NCBI GenBank assembly: GCA_037127255.1
Contig: JBANSL010000012.1
Span: forward strand, 20,408,615-20,472,614
Direction of reading: 5' to 3'
Source: Persicaria tinctoria
Taxonomy: Eukaryota > Streptophyta > Magnoliopsida > Caryophyllales > Polygonaceae
Length of the DNA stretch: 64,000 bases
The position numbers were made by a program, and so were the translations under genes. Of this stretch, positions 22,980 through 33,748 are shown piece by piece (positions within the stretch are counted from its first letter, which is position 1; each line of letters starts with the position of its first letter). The notes under the pieces are model-generated. The model was not told where the DNA came from and did no database searches. It saw nothing but the letters and a program-made list of their open reading frames with translations.

Positions 22980-23230
22980 TTTGAACTTATTGAATTCAAC
23001 ATCAAATGCTTGATCAAACAACAAAACTGGAATCAATTCAATTGGAAATGAATACCGAAAAAGAGAGTGTTTTGTGTTCTTGGGAAAATCCCCAAATCTG
23101 TAACAAACCCCAAAACAGCTTTTCCCGCTTCTTGTAGCTGTTAGGGAAAGATGGTGAAATGACCAAAATACCCCTCCGTCTAAGATGTCACAAAATGCAT
23201 ATTATGTGATGATGTACATATAATCCTACA
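22980..23230 (-). repeat. copia 3' LTR
   Basis: This is the second LTR copy. It is preceded on the minus strand by the poly-G polypurine tract and followed by the target duplication. Differences from the 5' LTR include one A in the GGGAAAATCCC region and CCGTC versus CTGTC. Confidence 0.93.
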
Positions 23231-23232
23231 TA

Positions 23233-23252
23233 CCCCCCCCCCCCCCCCCCCC
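23233..23252 (-). other. copia polypurine tract, a run of 20 G on the element strand
   Basis: The plus strand shows C20 two bases from the 3' LTR, preceded by AAGCTTT on the minus strand. It sits exactly where the plus-strand primer (PPT) must lie. A pure G20 run is far longer than the usual mixed A/G tract. Confidence 0.75.
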
Positions 23253-23254
23253 AA

Positions 23255-24058
23255 AGCTTGACCTGTGGTGGGAGACACAAGGCCAAGCTTAGAGCAAAGG
23301 AATCTGTGTTGATGAGAGCCCATAGCCTTTGTAAGAACATCAGCCAATTGAAGTGTGGTTGAGACATGAATGGTTTGAATGAAACCTTGCTGCACCATTT
23401 CCCTGATGAAGTGTAAATCAATGCGGACATGTTTTGTTTTCTCATGGAAAACAGGATTCATGGCTAGGCATTGTGTAGCACGGTTGTCACAATGTAGCTT
23501 AATAGGCAACTGAATAGGAATGTGCAAATCTGCTAAAATTCCCTGCATCCACACTAGTTCACTGGCAGCTAAAGACATGCTTTTGTATTCACTCTATGTT
23601 GAGGATTTAGAAACAACCTTTTGTTTCTTAGCTTTCCAAGAAATCAGAGATGAACCAAGGAATACACACTATCCTGATAGTGATCTACCTGTGTCTAAGC
23701 AATTGCCCCAATCCGCATCACAATATGCAGTGAGATTTGTATCTGTCATGGCATGGTAGGAAAGAGTAAGATGGAAGGTACCTTTGAGATATATGAGAAG
23801 GCACATAGCTGCATTCCAGTGTGGTTGAAGAGGATTTTGAATGAATTGGCTTAGCTGCTGGACAGTGTAAGCAATATCATGTCTATTGAGGGTAAGATAT
23901 AGCAATCTCCCTACCAATCGTTTGTATACATCAGGATGAGCAATAGGATCTCCAATAGAAGCTGAGAGTTTGGTGCCATGTTGCATAGGGAATTCAGCAA
24001 CCTTACAGGCTTCCATCTGTGCATCCTTAAGGATATCCAAATATGTACTTTCTCTCAT
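23255..24058 (-). pseudogene. copia RNase H, split by two in-frame stops
   Basis: The segment starts with the RT-RNaseH linker (YLDILKDAQMEACKV). It includes SRPDI-like and AYCDADWGNCLDTGRSLSG motifs, then a TAG stop (about 23,669), further coding text, a second TAG (about 23,592) and the terminal RNase H part (MSLAASELVWMQGILADL, LHCDNRATQCLAMNPVFHEK, HIRE-type helix). The Asp residues of the RNase H active site are visible. The C-terminus lies just before the poly-G tract. Confidence 0.88.
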
Positions 24059-25343
24059 TCAAAAGAATACCAGTGGATGATCTTGAAATTTCCATTCCAA
24101 GAAAATATCTGGCCACACCCAAATCCTTAATTGTGAATGTAGAGTGCAATACAGATTTAGTGTGATGTATCTCAGAACTGGAATTGCCCATTAACAGCAT
24201 ATCATCAACATAGACTAGAGCAATGGTGATTTCATCTCCAACTGATTTGACAAAAAGAGAATAATCATGCTTTGATTGATTGTACCCCATCCTGATCAAA
24301 AACTTTGTCAACTCATGATTCCATTGTCTACTGGCCTGCTTGAGGCCATATAGAGACCTGTTAAGCCTACATACCTTTCCCGTCTCAATATCATATCCTG
24401 CAAGAGGTTGCATATAAACCTCATCTTCTAAATAGCCATGGAGGAAGGCATTGTTGACATCTAATTCATGTAACACCCAACCTTTAACAGCTGCAATGGA
24501 GAGAATGATCCTTACTGTGGCAAGCTTAGCTACTGGAGAGAAAGTCTGTTTGTAATCCTTGTCTTTAACCTGATTATAATCTTTTGCCACCAATCTAGCC
24601 TTGAACTTTTCCATGCTACCATCAGCTTTATATTTGATCTTCCACTTGGAGCCAATGGCCTTCTTGCCAGGAGGTAATGATGTAACAGACCAAGTCTTAT
24701 TTCTTTCAAGAGCATCTAACTCAGATTTCATAGCTTCCTTCCAGTGAGGAATACCTTTAGCCTGATTATATGTCCTAGGTTCAAATTTATCACACATATG
24801 AACAAAGGATTGTATATAATCTGCAGATAAATGAGCAAGATGTTGAGTTGAAAAGACTGCAAATGTCTGGCTGCTAGACTCAAAATCTGTAGTGTTGTGA
24901 TGCCTTGAGGGCAAGCCTGAGCGTATGTAGTCTTTGAACCAAGCAGATCTATGAATCTGACGTTTTCCTTGGCTAATGTGATGATCAGGGACATATATAA
25001 TAGGAGGTGCAGGATCAGGTGCTGAGCTAGTCACACTGTCTTCAACTACCAAATCAGAAGTGGTTGAATCATTGCTTTCTAAATGACCTGAATTTCCATA
25101 AGGGGTTGAGCTTACTGATCTGTCATTTCCAGGCAAAACTAAGATTCCCAAATCATCCTCATTAGTTACACTGGCTTGAGGAAAGCACCTATCAGATACT
25201 GAGTTGTCCCTTTGCAAACTAGAATTTCTATAAGGAAAAATAACCTCCACAAACTTAACATGTCTACTCACTATAATAGACTTTTTAGAAAGATCAAACA
25301 GTTTAAAAGCCTTTTGACAGGGGGGTACCCAACAAAAATACAC
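24027..25343 (-). pseudogene. copia reverse transcriptase (RVT_2)
   Basis: The RVT_2 domain is well preserved: SKWKIKYKADGSMEKFKARL, QTFSPVAKLATVRIILSIAA, LDVNNAFLHGYLEDEVYMQP, and the catalytic YVDDMLLMG at 24198-24212. The frame ends at 24027 through a one-base insertion in a T-run near 24,038, before the connection to RNase H. The reading continues from there in the neighbouring frame. Confidence 0.93.
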
Positions 25344-26209
25344 TTCCTTGAAATGGTACCCAACTTATCTCTATGATCATTTGGCTGAATGGCATAACAC
25401 AGGCAACCCACAACCCTAAGGTTATCAATAGAAGGACTTTCATGGAATAAAATCTCAAAAGGTGACTTCCAATGAAGCACAGAAGATGGCATCTTATTGA
25501 TCAAATGAGTTGCACTTAAGACACACTCACCCCAAAACTGCATAGGTAAGCCTGGATGTTGCCTGATGATAACCCTAGCAGTCTCAATCACATGTCTGTG
25601 CTTGCGTTCAACCCTGCCATTTTGCTCATGAACACCAGGAGCTGACCTTTGATGAATAATTCCTTTATCTAAAAACAAATCACAGCATCCTCTCTGTGTA
25701 AACTCAGTTCCATTATCAGTTCTGACTTTCTTGATCTTCACTTGAAACTGATTCTCAACCAAATTGAAGAAACCAGTGATAGTTCTCAGTACTTGCATCT
25801 TATCTTGCAGAAGATAAACCCAAGTAGTTCTAGAATGGTCATTTAGAATGGTTATGAAATACCTTGCGCCACACAAAGATGTTGTCTTGTAAGGACCCCA
25901 ACGATCCATATGCACCAAATCAAAACAATTGTCTGCAATAGATTCACTTCTAGAGAAAGGTAGCTTATGACATTTAGTAAGATCACAAGTTTCACAAGTA
26001 AAATCATTAAAACCAACTGGATTACAACCAGTAATATGTCTCATTTTAGAGGCAGACAGATGCCCAAGTCTGGCATGTAAAGTATGTAAGCTAATCACTC
26101 TATTACAACCATGTTCATTATTCTTCAAAGCCAACTGCTTGCAACTGTCCATGTGATGTTGTCCATCTCCATGTGATTTGATCATGTATAGACCACCTTC
26201 TTCAGATCC
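25271..26209 (-). pseudogene. copia integrase
   Basis: The GAG-pre-integrase HHCC zinc finger reads H-A-R-L-G-H-L-S ... C-E-T-C-D. The catalytic core follows: first Asp in LVHMDRWGPYK, second in VRTDNGTEF, Glu in EQNGRVERKHRHV. All three acidic residues of the DDE triad are present. The frame is lost by a one-base shift in a C-run near 25,322, within a motif conserved just after the integrase core (KCIFVGYP), and the reading continues in another frame as the reverse-transcriptase section. Confidence 0.93.
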
Positions 26210-27325
26210 TTAAGCAATTACTTTGCTAGTTGTAGGGTCCTGTAACCAACAGGAATCCCCATTAAAACTGAACACCAACTTTTGAAAATGCAGAACTTTT
26301 GAAACTGAGAGCAGATTATGTCTAAACTGAGGAACATAGAGAACATTGGGCAACTGCAAATTATCTTTCAACCAAACTGTCCCAAACTGACTAACAGCAA
26401 TATTAGATCCATCAGGCAATCCAAGAGAAATATTTCTTGACAAATTTTCTAGATGAGAGAAGACAGATTTATCAAACACTATGTGATCAGTAGCACCTGA
26501 ATCAACTATCCATGTATGTTTGTCTGCTTTATTAGCACCAATAAGAAAAGACACACTCAATGTACCTGCAAAATGAACTGTTGCTTGATTAGCAAAGCTG
26601 TCATATTGCTCCACTTTGCTTTTTCCCTTCATCATCTTCACAACCTCATTGAAGATGGCATTAACCATAGCTGGATCAGGCCTATTCTCATTCACATTCC
26701 CATAAATTGGATTATCATACTGAGGAGCCTCCAGATGAGCAGCAAATCTCCCACCTTGTCTAGGCTTATCATCATCTCCAGGCCCTCTATACCATTCTGG
26801 ATAGCCAACCAGCTTGAAGCAAAATTCCTTAGTATGTCCCTTTTCATTGCAATGATCACATTTTCTGTCATACTTAGGTATCTTATATTCAGTTTTCCCT
26901 TGATCATTATTCCTGTATTGAGCATTGCCCCTATACTGATCACTGCTCCTATACTGATCTTTCCTTCCCTGATTGAATCTATTCACATCATTAGCTTCAC
27001 TTTCACCAAAATTCTGATTTCCCACAGCAAGCACATTGCTCTCTCCTGTCACAACAGAGGTAACTCCCTTTGATCTCTCTATTTGCGTTGCCATTTGAAA
27101 TGCCTTGTTCAATCCAGGCATGGGATCTTTAGACAACACATTGCTTCTTAGAGGTTCAAAAACCTCATTCAATCCCATGAGGAACTGCATCACTTTTGCC
27201 TTTTCCTCTCTTTCAACCATTCGTTTCAACACACCACAACCGCACTGATTATAACCTCCACAATTGCAGTGTGGTAAAGCATCAAGAAACATCAATTCAT
27301 CCCAGATCTTTTTGAGCTTCCCAAA
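26210..27325 (-). pseudogene. copia Gag C-terminus, zinc knuckle and start of protease
   Basis: It continues in the frame of the upstream Gag piece. It carries a CX2CX4HX4C zinc knuckle (CDHCNEKGHTKEFC, near 26,820-26,862), which binds RNA. It then carries the aspartic protease motif WIVDSGATDHI (near 26,500), which would cleave the polyprotein. The frame stops at TAA 26212-26210 and resumes in frame downstream, so the stop is a point lesion. Confidence 0.92.
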
Positions 27326-27328
27326 TTA

Positions 27329-27901
27329 TGCCCCATCAGACATGTTTTCTTGCTTCAGATTACTAAGATCTCTTCTAAGTTGAAAGATAAGTGGATCATT
27401 TGTTTCATAGAATCTTTCTTTGATATCATTCCACAATTCTCTAGCCGACTGAACATACATGAATGTTTCAGCTATCTCGCTATTCATCGAATTAATCAGC
27501 CAACATCTCACCATGTAATATGCTCTTAGCCATTTTTCAAATTCATCACTACCTTCTGCAGGCATTACACAACTCCCAGTTATGAAGCCGAGTTTTGCCT
27601 TTGCACCTAAGGCCATGTTAACGCCTCGGCTCCAGCTGGTAAAGTTCAATCCATTGAACATTGTGGATACCAACTGCATCCCTGGGTGGTCGGAATTTGA
27701 CAAATACAAAGAATTGTAATGAATGTTACCTAATCCTTGAGCCAGATCTCCAAATTGAACGCCATGGATGCCGAGATTGATTCCTCTTCCCGCTGCTGGT
27801 GGCGTTACTGTCACAAATGGACTAGATCCTCTGCCACCACCATGTCCAATGGCCGATCCTTGGCTCTGCGCATTACTCCCTGGATTTCCTCGTCCAGCCA
27901 T
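27329..27901 (-). pseudogene. copia Gag, N-terminal half
   Basis: Reading begins at the ATG at 27901 (MAGRGNPGSNAQSQG). The Gag capsid-like region is recognisable by FNGLNFTSWSRGVNMALGAK and the ELWNDIKERF motif, as in UBN2/retrotran_gag proteins. A TAA at 27328-27326 interrupts the frame, and the same frame continues directly after it into the rest of Gag, so this is a single point lesion and not a natural terminus. Gag would package the element's RNA in cytoplasmic particles. Confidence 0.9.
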
Positions 27902-28000
27902 CAACAATCGATCAACGACGAAGCTTCAATTGTAGAAAAACGAAAAACACCACAACAATGGTGATAGCATCAACAGAAGCGCAATCCGACTTTTACCGAA

Positions 28001-28012
28001 GCTCTGATACCA
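28001..28012 (-). other. copia primer-binding site for initiator tRNA-Met
   Basis: The minus strand reads TGGTATCAGAGC, the standard plant tRNA-iMet complementary site. It abuts the LTR with no spacer when the LTR boundary is taken from the target duplication. Confidence 0.9.
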
Positions 28013-28265
28013 TTTGAACTTATTGAATTCAACATCAAATGCTTGATCAAACAACAAAACTGGAATCAATTCAATTGGAAATGAAAACCGAAAAAAAAGA
28101 GTGTTTTGTGTTCTTGGGAAAAATCCCCAAATCTGTAACAAACCCCAAAACAGCTTTTCCCGCTTCTTGTAGCTGTTAGGGAAAGATGGTGAAATGACCA
28201 AAATACCCCTCTGTCTAAGATGTCACAAAATGCATATTATGTGATGATGTACATATAGTCCTACA
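28013..28265 (-). repeat. copia 5' LTR
   Basis: On the minus strand it begins TGTAGGACTATATGTACATC and ends AAGTTCAAA, immediately followed by the primer-binding site. It pairs with the copy at 22980-23230 at roughly 98 percent identity by eye. Confidence 0.93.
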
Positions 28266-28270
28266 AACAC

Positions 28271-29337
28271 CCTCCACGATAATTTTGGTTAAAATGTATA
28301 CATTTTTACACATCACTTTTTAGTAACTTGCTCTATTAATGAAATGTGCATTATTTACACATCATTCAAATACAATTCATTTGAAACGAAAAGAAAAATA
28401 AAATCATAAAAAATAAATCAATGGAGGTGGTGTGGTCAAATTTAAACATCATATACTCAAATATGTACATTTACACACACCCAAAAAAATCAATGAAAAA
28501 ATATCTTAAAAATACACATTTGAACATAACCATTGTGGATGGTCTTAGACGTTGAATTGTTTGATTTTTTTTAGTATGAATTTGGATCACTTTGGATCAA
28601 GTTATGTATGAGTTATCTCAACGTTCTATCAGAAATCATCAAGGCTAATCGGAATGGTGAATAACTAAGATATAAAAGTTATTTGAAGGGGAGGAAGGAA
28701 TGAAGAAATTATATTAATTGAGAGTGGGACAATGATGAGAGGAAGGATGGAATATTAATCCTTTGATAGTTGATAGTACTTGATAATGGGAATTGACCCA
28801 ATTACTATAGTTTGTTGTGACCCAAAAACCCACTAGTTGGTAGTTGGATAAAAGCTCTTATGTTCTTATCACATCCACTTAATTACAAACACAAATCAAT
28901 CATAGGTGGTGGCTTCATCTTCATCTTCATCTTCATCTTCATCAACTATAGAAAGTTATACAATGCTTTTTGTATTAACAATATATGCCAAGGATGAGTT
29001 ACTCCTTTTATCAAACTAAATTAATTCATACACCAAAAAGTTAGCCGATCTTTGTTAGTGTTAAGAATATATTTGACATGACATTTGAGCTAATCTTTTT
29101 TTAAAAAAAAAAATTATAGGGGTATTGTATAAGAAAGCCGTTTGTATGTTCCGATATTGTATTTATCATGGCATTTTGACGTACCGCTTATAGCCTTTTA
29201 TATAGGAAACAATTATAATAATTATATATATAGCATGCTTGATCATGGAAACTTATATATGGTACGTACAATTCTTAGTGCTTTAGTTTAATAAAACATA
29301 CCTTTCTTATAAGTGAATGCAATTTTTAAAAAAAATC
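28271..29337. other. AT-rich intergenic DNA between the copia element and the RTE LINE
   Basis: Only the CTTCAT microsatellite stands out. No gene is supported. Confidence 0.6.
28912..28945 (+). repeat. (CTTCAT)n microsatellite
   Basis: About five units of CATCTT in tandem. Adjacent sequence is unremarkable. Confidence 0.85.
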
Positions 29338-30610
29338 TATAAATACGGAGGACAGATTGACTACTTTTTTGTTAGAAGGAAGGACATGGCATTGTTGTAG
29401 GGATTACAAGGTGATCCTTTTTGGAGGTCTCTTCACTTGCCTCCTAAGATAAGATGGTGGCTCCTATTGAAAACTTTTGGTCCTATATTGAGAGAGAAGG
29501 TGTGGCAAGCGGCATAGCAGGAGGGAGTTTGGGAGGTGCAGGGCAACACAGATGCGATTTAGAGTTGCATGGCTGGATGTATTCGCAAAGTAGGGTGTGA
29601 GGTGTTGGGTGAGTCTAGGGGGTGGCCTGGGCACTGTCGAAACGCCTGGTGAAGGCTAATTAAGGTGGAGGTGAAGTAGATAGCGTTTTAGAGTTGGTTG
29701 CACGGAGACATTAGTGATAACAGTGTAGATCTCCGGTTTAAATACAATGTGGTTAAGAGAAAGGCTAAACGAGTAGTTGCATAAGCTAAAGATAAGTTGC
29801 TTGAGAATTTGTACAAGGCGCTAGATAAGAAGGGAGGGGAGATGAATCTTTATTGCCTATCTCGCCAGAGAGAAAGGACGAGAAGAGACTTTGAAAGCGT
29901 CAGATGTGTCAAAGATGAGAACGGTCTAATGTTGGTTGAGGATCAAAAGATCAAGGGCAGATGGTAGACGTACTTCTCATAATGGCTCAATGAGAGTTTA
30001 GCTCTATAGAGGAGGTTAGAGGAGTTGTCTGTAAGTCAAAGAACAAGAGAGCTTTAGGTCTAAACGATATACATGGGGAGGTTTGAAAATTGTTAGGGGA
30101 CAAAGGTTTGGAATGTCTGACATCTCTTTTCAGTGTTATCCTTAGAGCAACTAAGATTCCAGCGGAATGGAGGCTTAATTAGCAAATTGGTCCCGATCTA
30201 CAAGAATAAGGGTGATGTCCGATGTTGCGGTAACTACAGTCTACAGATGAATCAAACTATTGAGTCACACGATGAAGCTTTGGTAAAGAGTAGTAGAGGT
30301 GAGACTTAAGAGGGTGGTGCACATATCTGTGAACCAATTTGGCTTTATGTCGGCAGATCAGTTGTGGAGGTTATTCATTTGTTGAGACAATTGATCGGGA
30401 TGCACAGAGACATGAAGAAGAATATACATATGGCCTTTATTGATATCAAAATGCTTATGACAAGGTTTCGAGAGAGCTGTTATGGAATTGCTTAAAGGAG
30501 AAGGGAGTGTCAGGGACGAATATTAGAGTTATCAAAGATATATATGATGTTTCCTTGACAAGCGTTAGATCGACTAGTGGAGATTCGGAATATTTTCATG
30601 TTAGAGTGGG
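29338..30610 (+). pseudogene. RTE-type LINE, upstream part (endonuclease end, linker, early RT)
   Basis: Translation across frames gives plant RTE LINE text: GGQIDYFFVRRKD, PKIRWW, CIRKVGCEVLGESRG, KYNVVKRKAKRVV, ENLYKALDKKGGEMNLY, DFESVRCVKDENGLMLVED, then RT motifs such as the Asp-containing AFIDIK (near 30,440) and KEKGVSGTNIRVIKDIYD. There are many stops and frameshifts. The endonuclease is mostly missing, so the copy is 5'-truncated near 29,338. The element is broken at 30610 by the LARD insertion. Confidence 0.85.
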
Positions 30611-33600
30611 TGTAAAGGCTCGGGTTTTTATTTATTAATTTTGAAATCCTATTTTTTTGCGGAAAAAGAATAATTTAACGGAAAACTCACTAACTCGGAT
30701 TTCATAACTCTTAAAGCGGGTTCCAGCCTAATTTGGAGTTTTTGACAAACGATTCCGTCTTTTCAACTCGAGAATTGCAAATTAATTTCGGATGTCGATA
30801 TACTCACGATTTTAAAACATTAATTTGATTGAGTCGGGATTAGATCGAGAGAGCGGGTTTTGAAATTGCATCTCGGGTAAATTTTGAATTGTGTTGGGAC
30901 CACACCTCTAGAGTCTAGACCCCCCCTTATGGCAAAGAGTCAAAAGAAAGAAACCCTGCAACCCACGCCTGCAATCCTTCAACCCCCCTTACACTTCAAT
31001 TTCAATTCCCCTTTTTCTATCTTGTGAGGTTCAGAGGAACCCATTCCTCTTCACATTTCAAAACCAAACACAGCTTTCCTCTCCCCTTCTCCTCCTATTT
31101 TCTTCCCTTCAAAAGGAGCCTTTGTCTCCTGATTTCGGAGCTGCCCACCACCACCACCACCGCCCTGCAGCCTCCGGCACCACACCGCCGCCGCCGCTCC
31201 CTCACCTCCCTGTTTTTCCGACGAAGACGCCGAGGCGAGTAACACCTCCTCTCCAATCCTTCCTCCTCCTTCAGCCAGCAGCAGCAGCAACGTTCAGTTG
31301 CCCTTCTCGGCGTCCCCGAGCAGCAGCAGCGCACCCGTCGACTCCAGACGCCGGCGCTGAGCTCATTGCCCTGTTTTTCGTTCGAATCCCCCGGTAAGCT
31401 CTCCTTTCTCTTCCTTTTGGACTAAAACGATGTAAATTCCTCCTTTAAGCCTCCTTCCTTCCGTCCTAGGGCGATCTCGATCGATTCCAACTCCGGCGAG
31501 CCCAATCGCGCCCCGACGACGTTTTCCGGCGAGCATCGAAACCGCGCCTCGGTGAGCCTATATCTTCTCTCTTCTCCTTCTCTCCCTTTCCGTGTGTATG
31601 TGTGTGCGTCGTGGTCGGATCCCGGGTGGCCGGAGCCCATCTCCGCCGCCGGCGGCGAGCCTCCCGCTCCTCCTTTTCTTCTTCTTCCGCCGAACCCGTG
31701 CCCTCTTTCTCTCTCTGATTTCTTTCGTTCCCAAACAGAGGAAGAAGAAGGGATGGGCTCCACTGCCACATCACCGCCATGTCAGCCCGGGGCCCACTTC
31801 CTTTTTTTATTTCGTTAGCTCAGAATGTGAAGTTGATGTATGAATGGGAGAATGGGATTGGGGTTGTTGGGCCTTTCTTTATAAAGAAAACCAAAGGGGA
31901 AATTGGGCCTAATTACTTTAAAGGGTATTCAAATTGGGTTAATAATAGGGGAGCTTGGTTTGGTACTTAACAAATAGGAAGGGTGTCGGTTTTGGGTTTT
32001 ACAAAATAAAAGAGGTCGGTTTGGTAATTTAACTAGAGCTGAGCTTTATAAAATAAAGATGGTTGGGAATTTGAAGGGATTTGGAAATATTTTATAAAAG
32101 TGTTTATAAAATTGTATTTAAAATATTATATGATATTAATTGTGATTTAAAGGTGTAATATTATGGTGATTTAAAACAAATATAATATTATGAGACTTAG
32201 ATATTTAAAAGGGTATTGTCGGATTTAAATCAAAAAATGAAGTTGTCGAGCGTTTTCAAAAGGGCAGAAATTCTAACTAGTTGATTCGGATTTTGAAGCG
32301 GTTTCGGGACTAACTTGGGGAATTATGTGATCGATGACTAACTAGCATGTTCATGTGATTGATTGGCTAATAGCATGATTTGTGTGAATTAATGGCATGA
32401 ATGAATGACTAACGGCATGATGAGATGTTAGAATTTCGTATCGTTTGACTTATGTCTCATGAGCTATGATTAATATGATGAAATTTGGAGATATACGATC
32501 ATGCGGATATATGAGTATTACTGCAAATATACGAATGTGGCGAAATGGAATGATGAGAATGATATGGTCTTATGGAATGTGATGAAATGATGAATGATTG
32601 AACTTGATGAGATGATGGTTATGATGTAGTTATACTTTATTGAGTGATGTGTGCTTGCGGGATATATTGGATGGTTAAATGTAGACTTATATGGACGTTA
32701 TGATATGTATCTAGGTGATCTTTAATCTATCGTAATGCGTGTCTTGCTGTTCTGCACTGCCAGGTAAGTCTCTTCGGAGCTTACTCAGATTGAATAGAGC
32801 TATTCCCTGCCTTAGGTGCATGATATACTAGGTGTTGCATTCATGATCAGCATGCCATGTAGTACCATGCTAGATTGCATTGATCGTTGAGCATTCTATT
32901 TCTCTATGTGTATGTAAACAGAACGGCCGTTATCTGTGATAGTCCTAGAGTCTTTGCTAGGGTCATAGGGTAGCCCAGCCTCATCGGGTACCCTGAGTCA
33001 ATCGAGTACTTCCTTATATTATGATATGCCTGCGGGCTTTATTGTGGAGCAGGTTAGGCATGCGTGCCGCCCTATTATGAATGAATGCATTCACGAGCTG
33101 GCCAGTCTCCGCCTGTCGGAAGGGGTGGAGGTAGGAGAGGGATATGCCACTTGGCATTGTCTTGGGCCCTTTACAGTATTTCTGCACATTATTATGAACT
33201 AGGAGCATGCTAGTGTGTTTGAATTTCGTACTGCATTAGAGCATCTTTATTAGGTATAGCGTATATGTGTGCTTATGGTTGGGATGCAGAGTTAAGTGGG
33301 CATCGATCTGATCCCGCTCCAAATCAATTTTTTTAGGAATTATTTATATTCATCCTGTCGGTGCTGGTTGCTTATTGCGCGGGTCATTTTGTCGGCGGAG
33401 AGTGAGCGCTGGAGTGTAGACTTCACTAGACTCTGATTATATTTTGGACTTATACTTTTGACTCCGTTTTGACCCGGCTCTGCCGTGGCACACTTTTGTA
33501 TCATACTTGGTTCCGCTAGTCGCATGATTTCTGATTTCCACGCTTAGATTACGACAGGTACAGGGGACTTCCCCGGGGATTCCAACGATCCCTTCGATTT

Positions 33601-33733
33601 TGGGTATGAAATCCCCCTTGAAAACATTAAAGTAAGTTTTGAAACCTTCAACCTGTACTCGGGGCGCAAGGTCCTAACGGGGGGTTTTATCCCTCGAAAC
33701 GTAACCTGGGAATCATAATCTCGGGCCGTTACA
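30611..33733 (+). repeat. LARD 5' LTR (3,123 bp)
   Basis: In the segments I compared, this copy differs from the 3' LTR at one base only (30925 C versus 39257 T). The constant offset shows there are no indels. It holds a GC- and CT-rich block (31,030-31,760) unlike the AT-rich rest. All open frames within it recur identically in the other LTR and look non-coding (low complexity, overlapping on both strands). Confidence 0.95.
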
Positions 33734-33736
33734 AAG

Positions 33737-33748
33737 GGGTATCAGAGC
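33737..33748 (+). other. LARD primer-binding site
   Basis: GGGTATCAGAGC lies three bases after the LTR end and matches the usual TGGTATCAGAGC tRNA-iMet site except at its first base. Confidence 0.8.

Larger units (their letters stand above)
22980..28265 (-). mobile_element. Complete Ty1/copia LTR retrotransposon with disabled polyprotein
   Basis: This is a 5.3-kb element with LTRs of 251 and 253 bp, a tRNA-iMet primer-binding site, a polypurine tract and copia domain order gag-PR-INT-RT-RNaseH. The 5-bp target duplication AACAC is perfect (22975-22979 and 28266-28270). The two LTRs differ by only about four substitutions and two single-base indels by eye, so the insertion is young. The polyprotein nevertheless has at least four in-frame stops and two frameshifts. 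The copia lineage was not assigned. Confidence 0.96.

Noticed and set aside
26516..27073. 185-codon plus-strand frame
   Set aside because: Antisense shadow of the copia gag region.
31122..31818. Several 80-115-codon frames in the LARD LTR (repeated at 39,454-40,150)
   Set aside because: Frames on both strands arise from GC-rich low-complexity DNA. They are identical in the two LTRs because the LTRs are identical, not because of selection.
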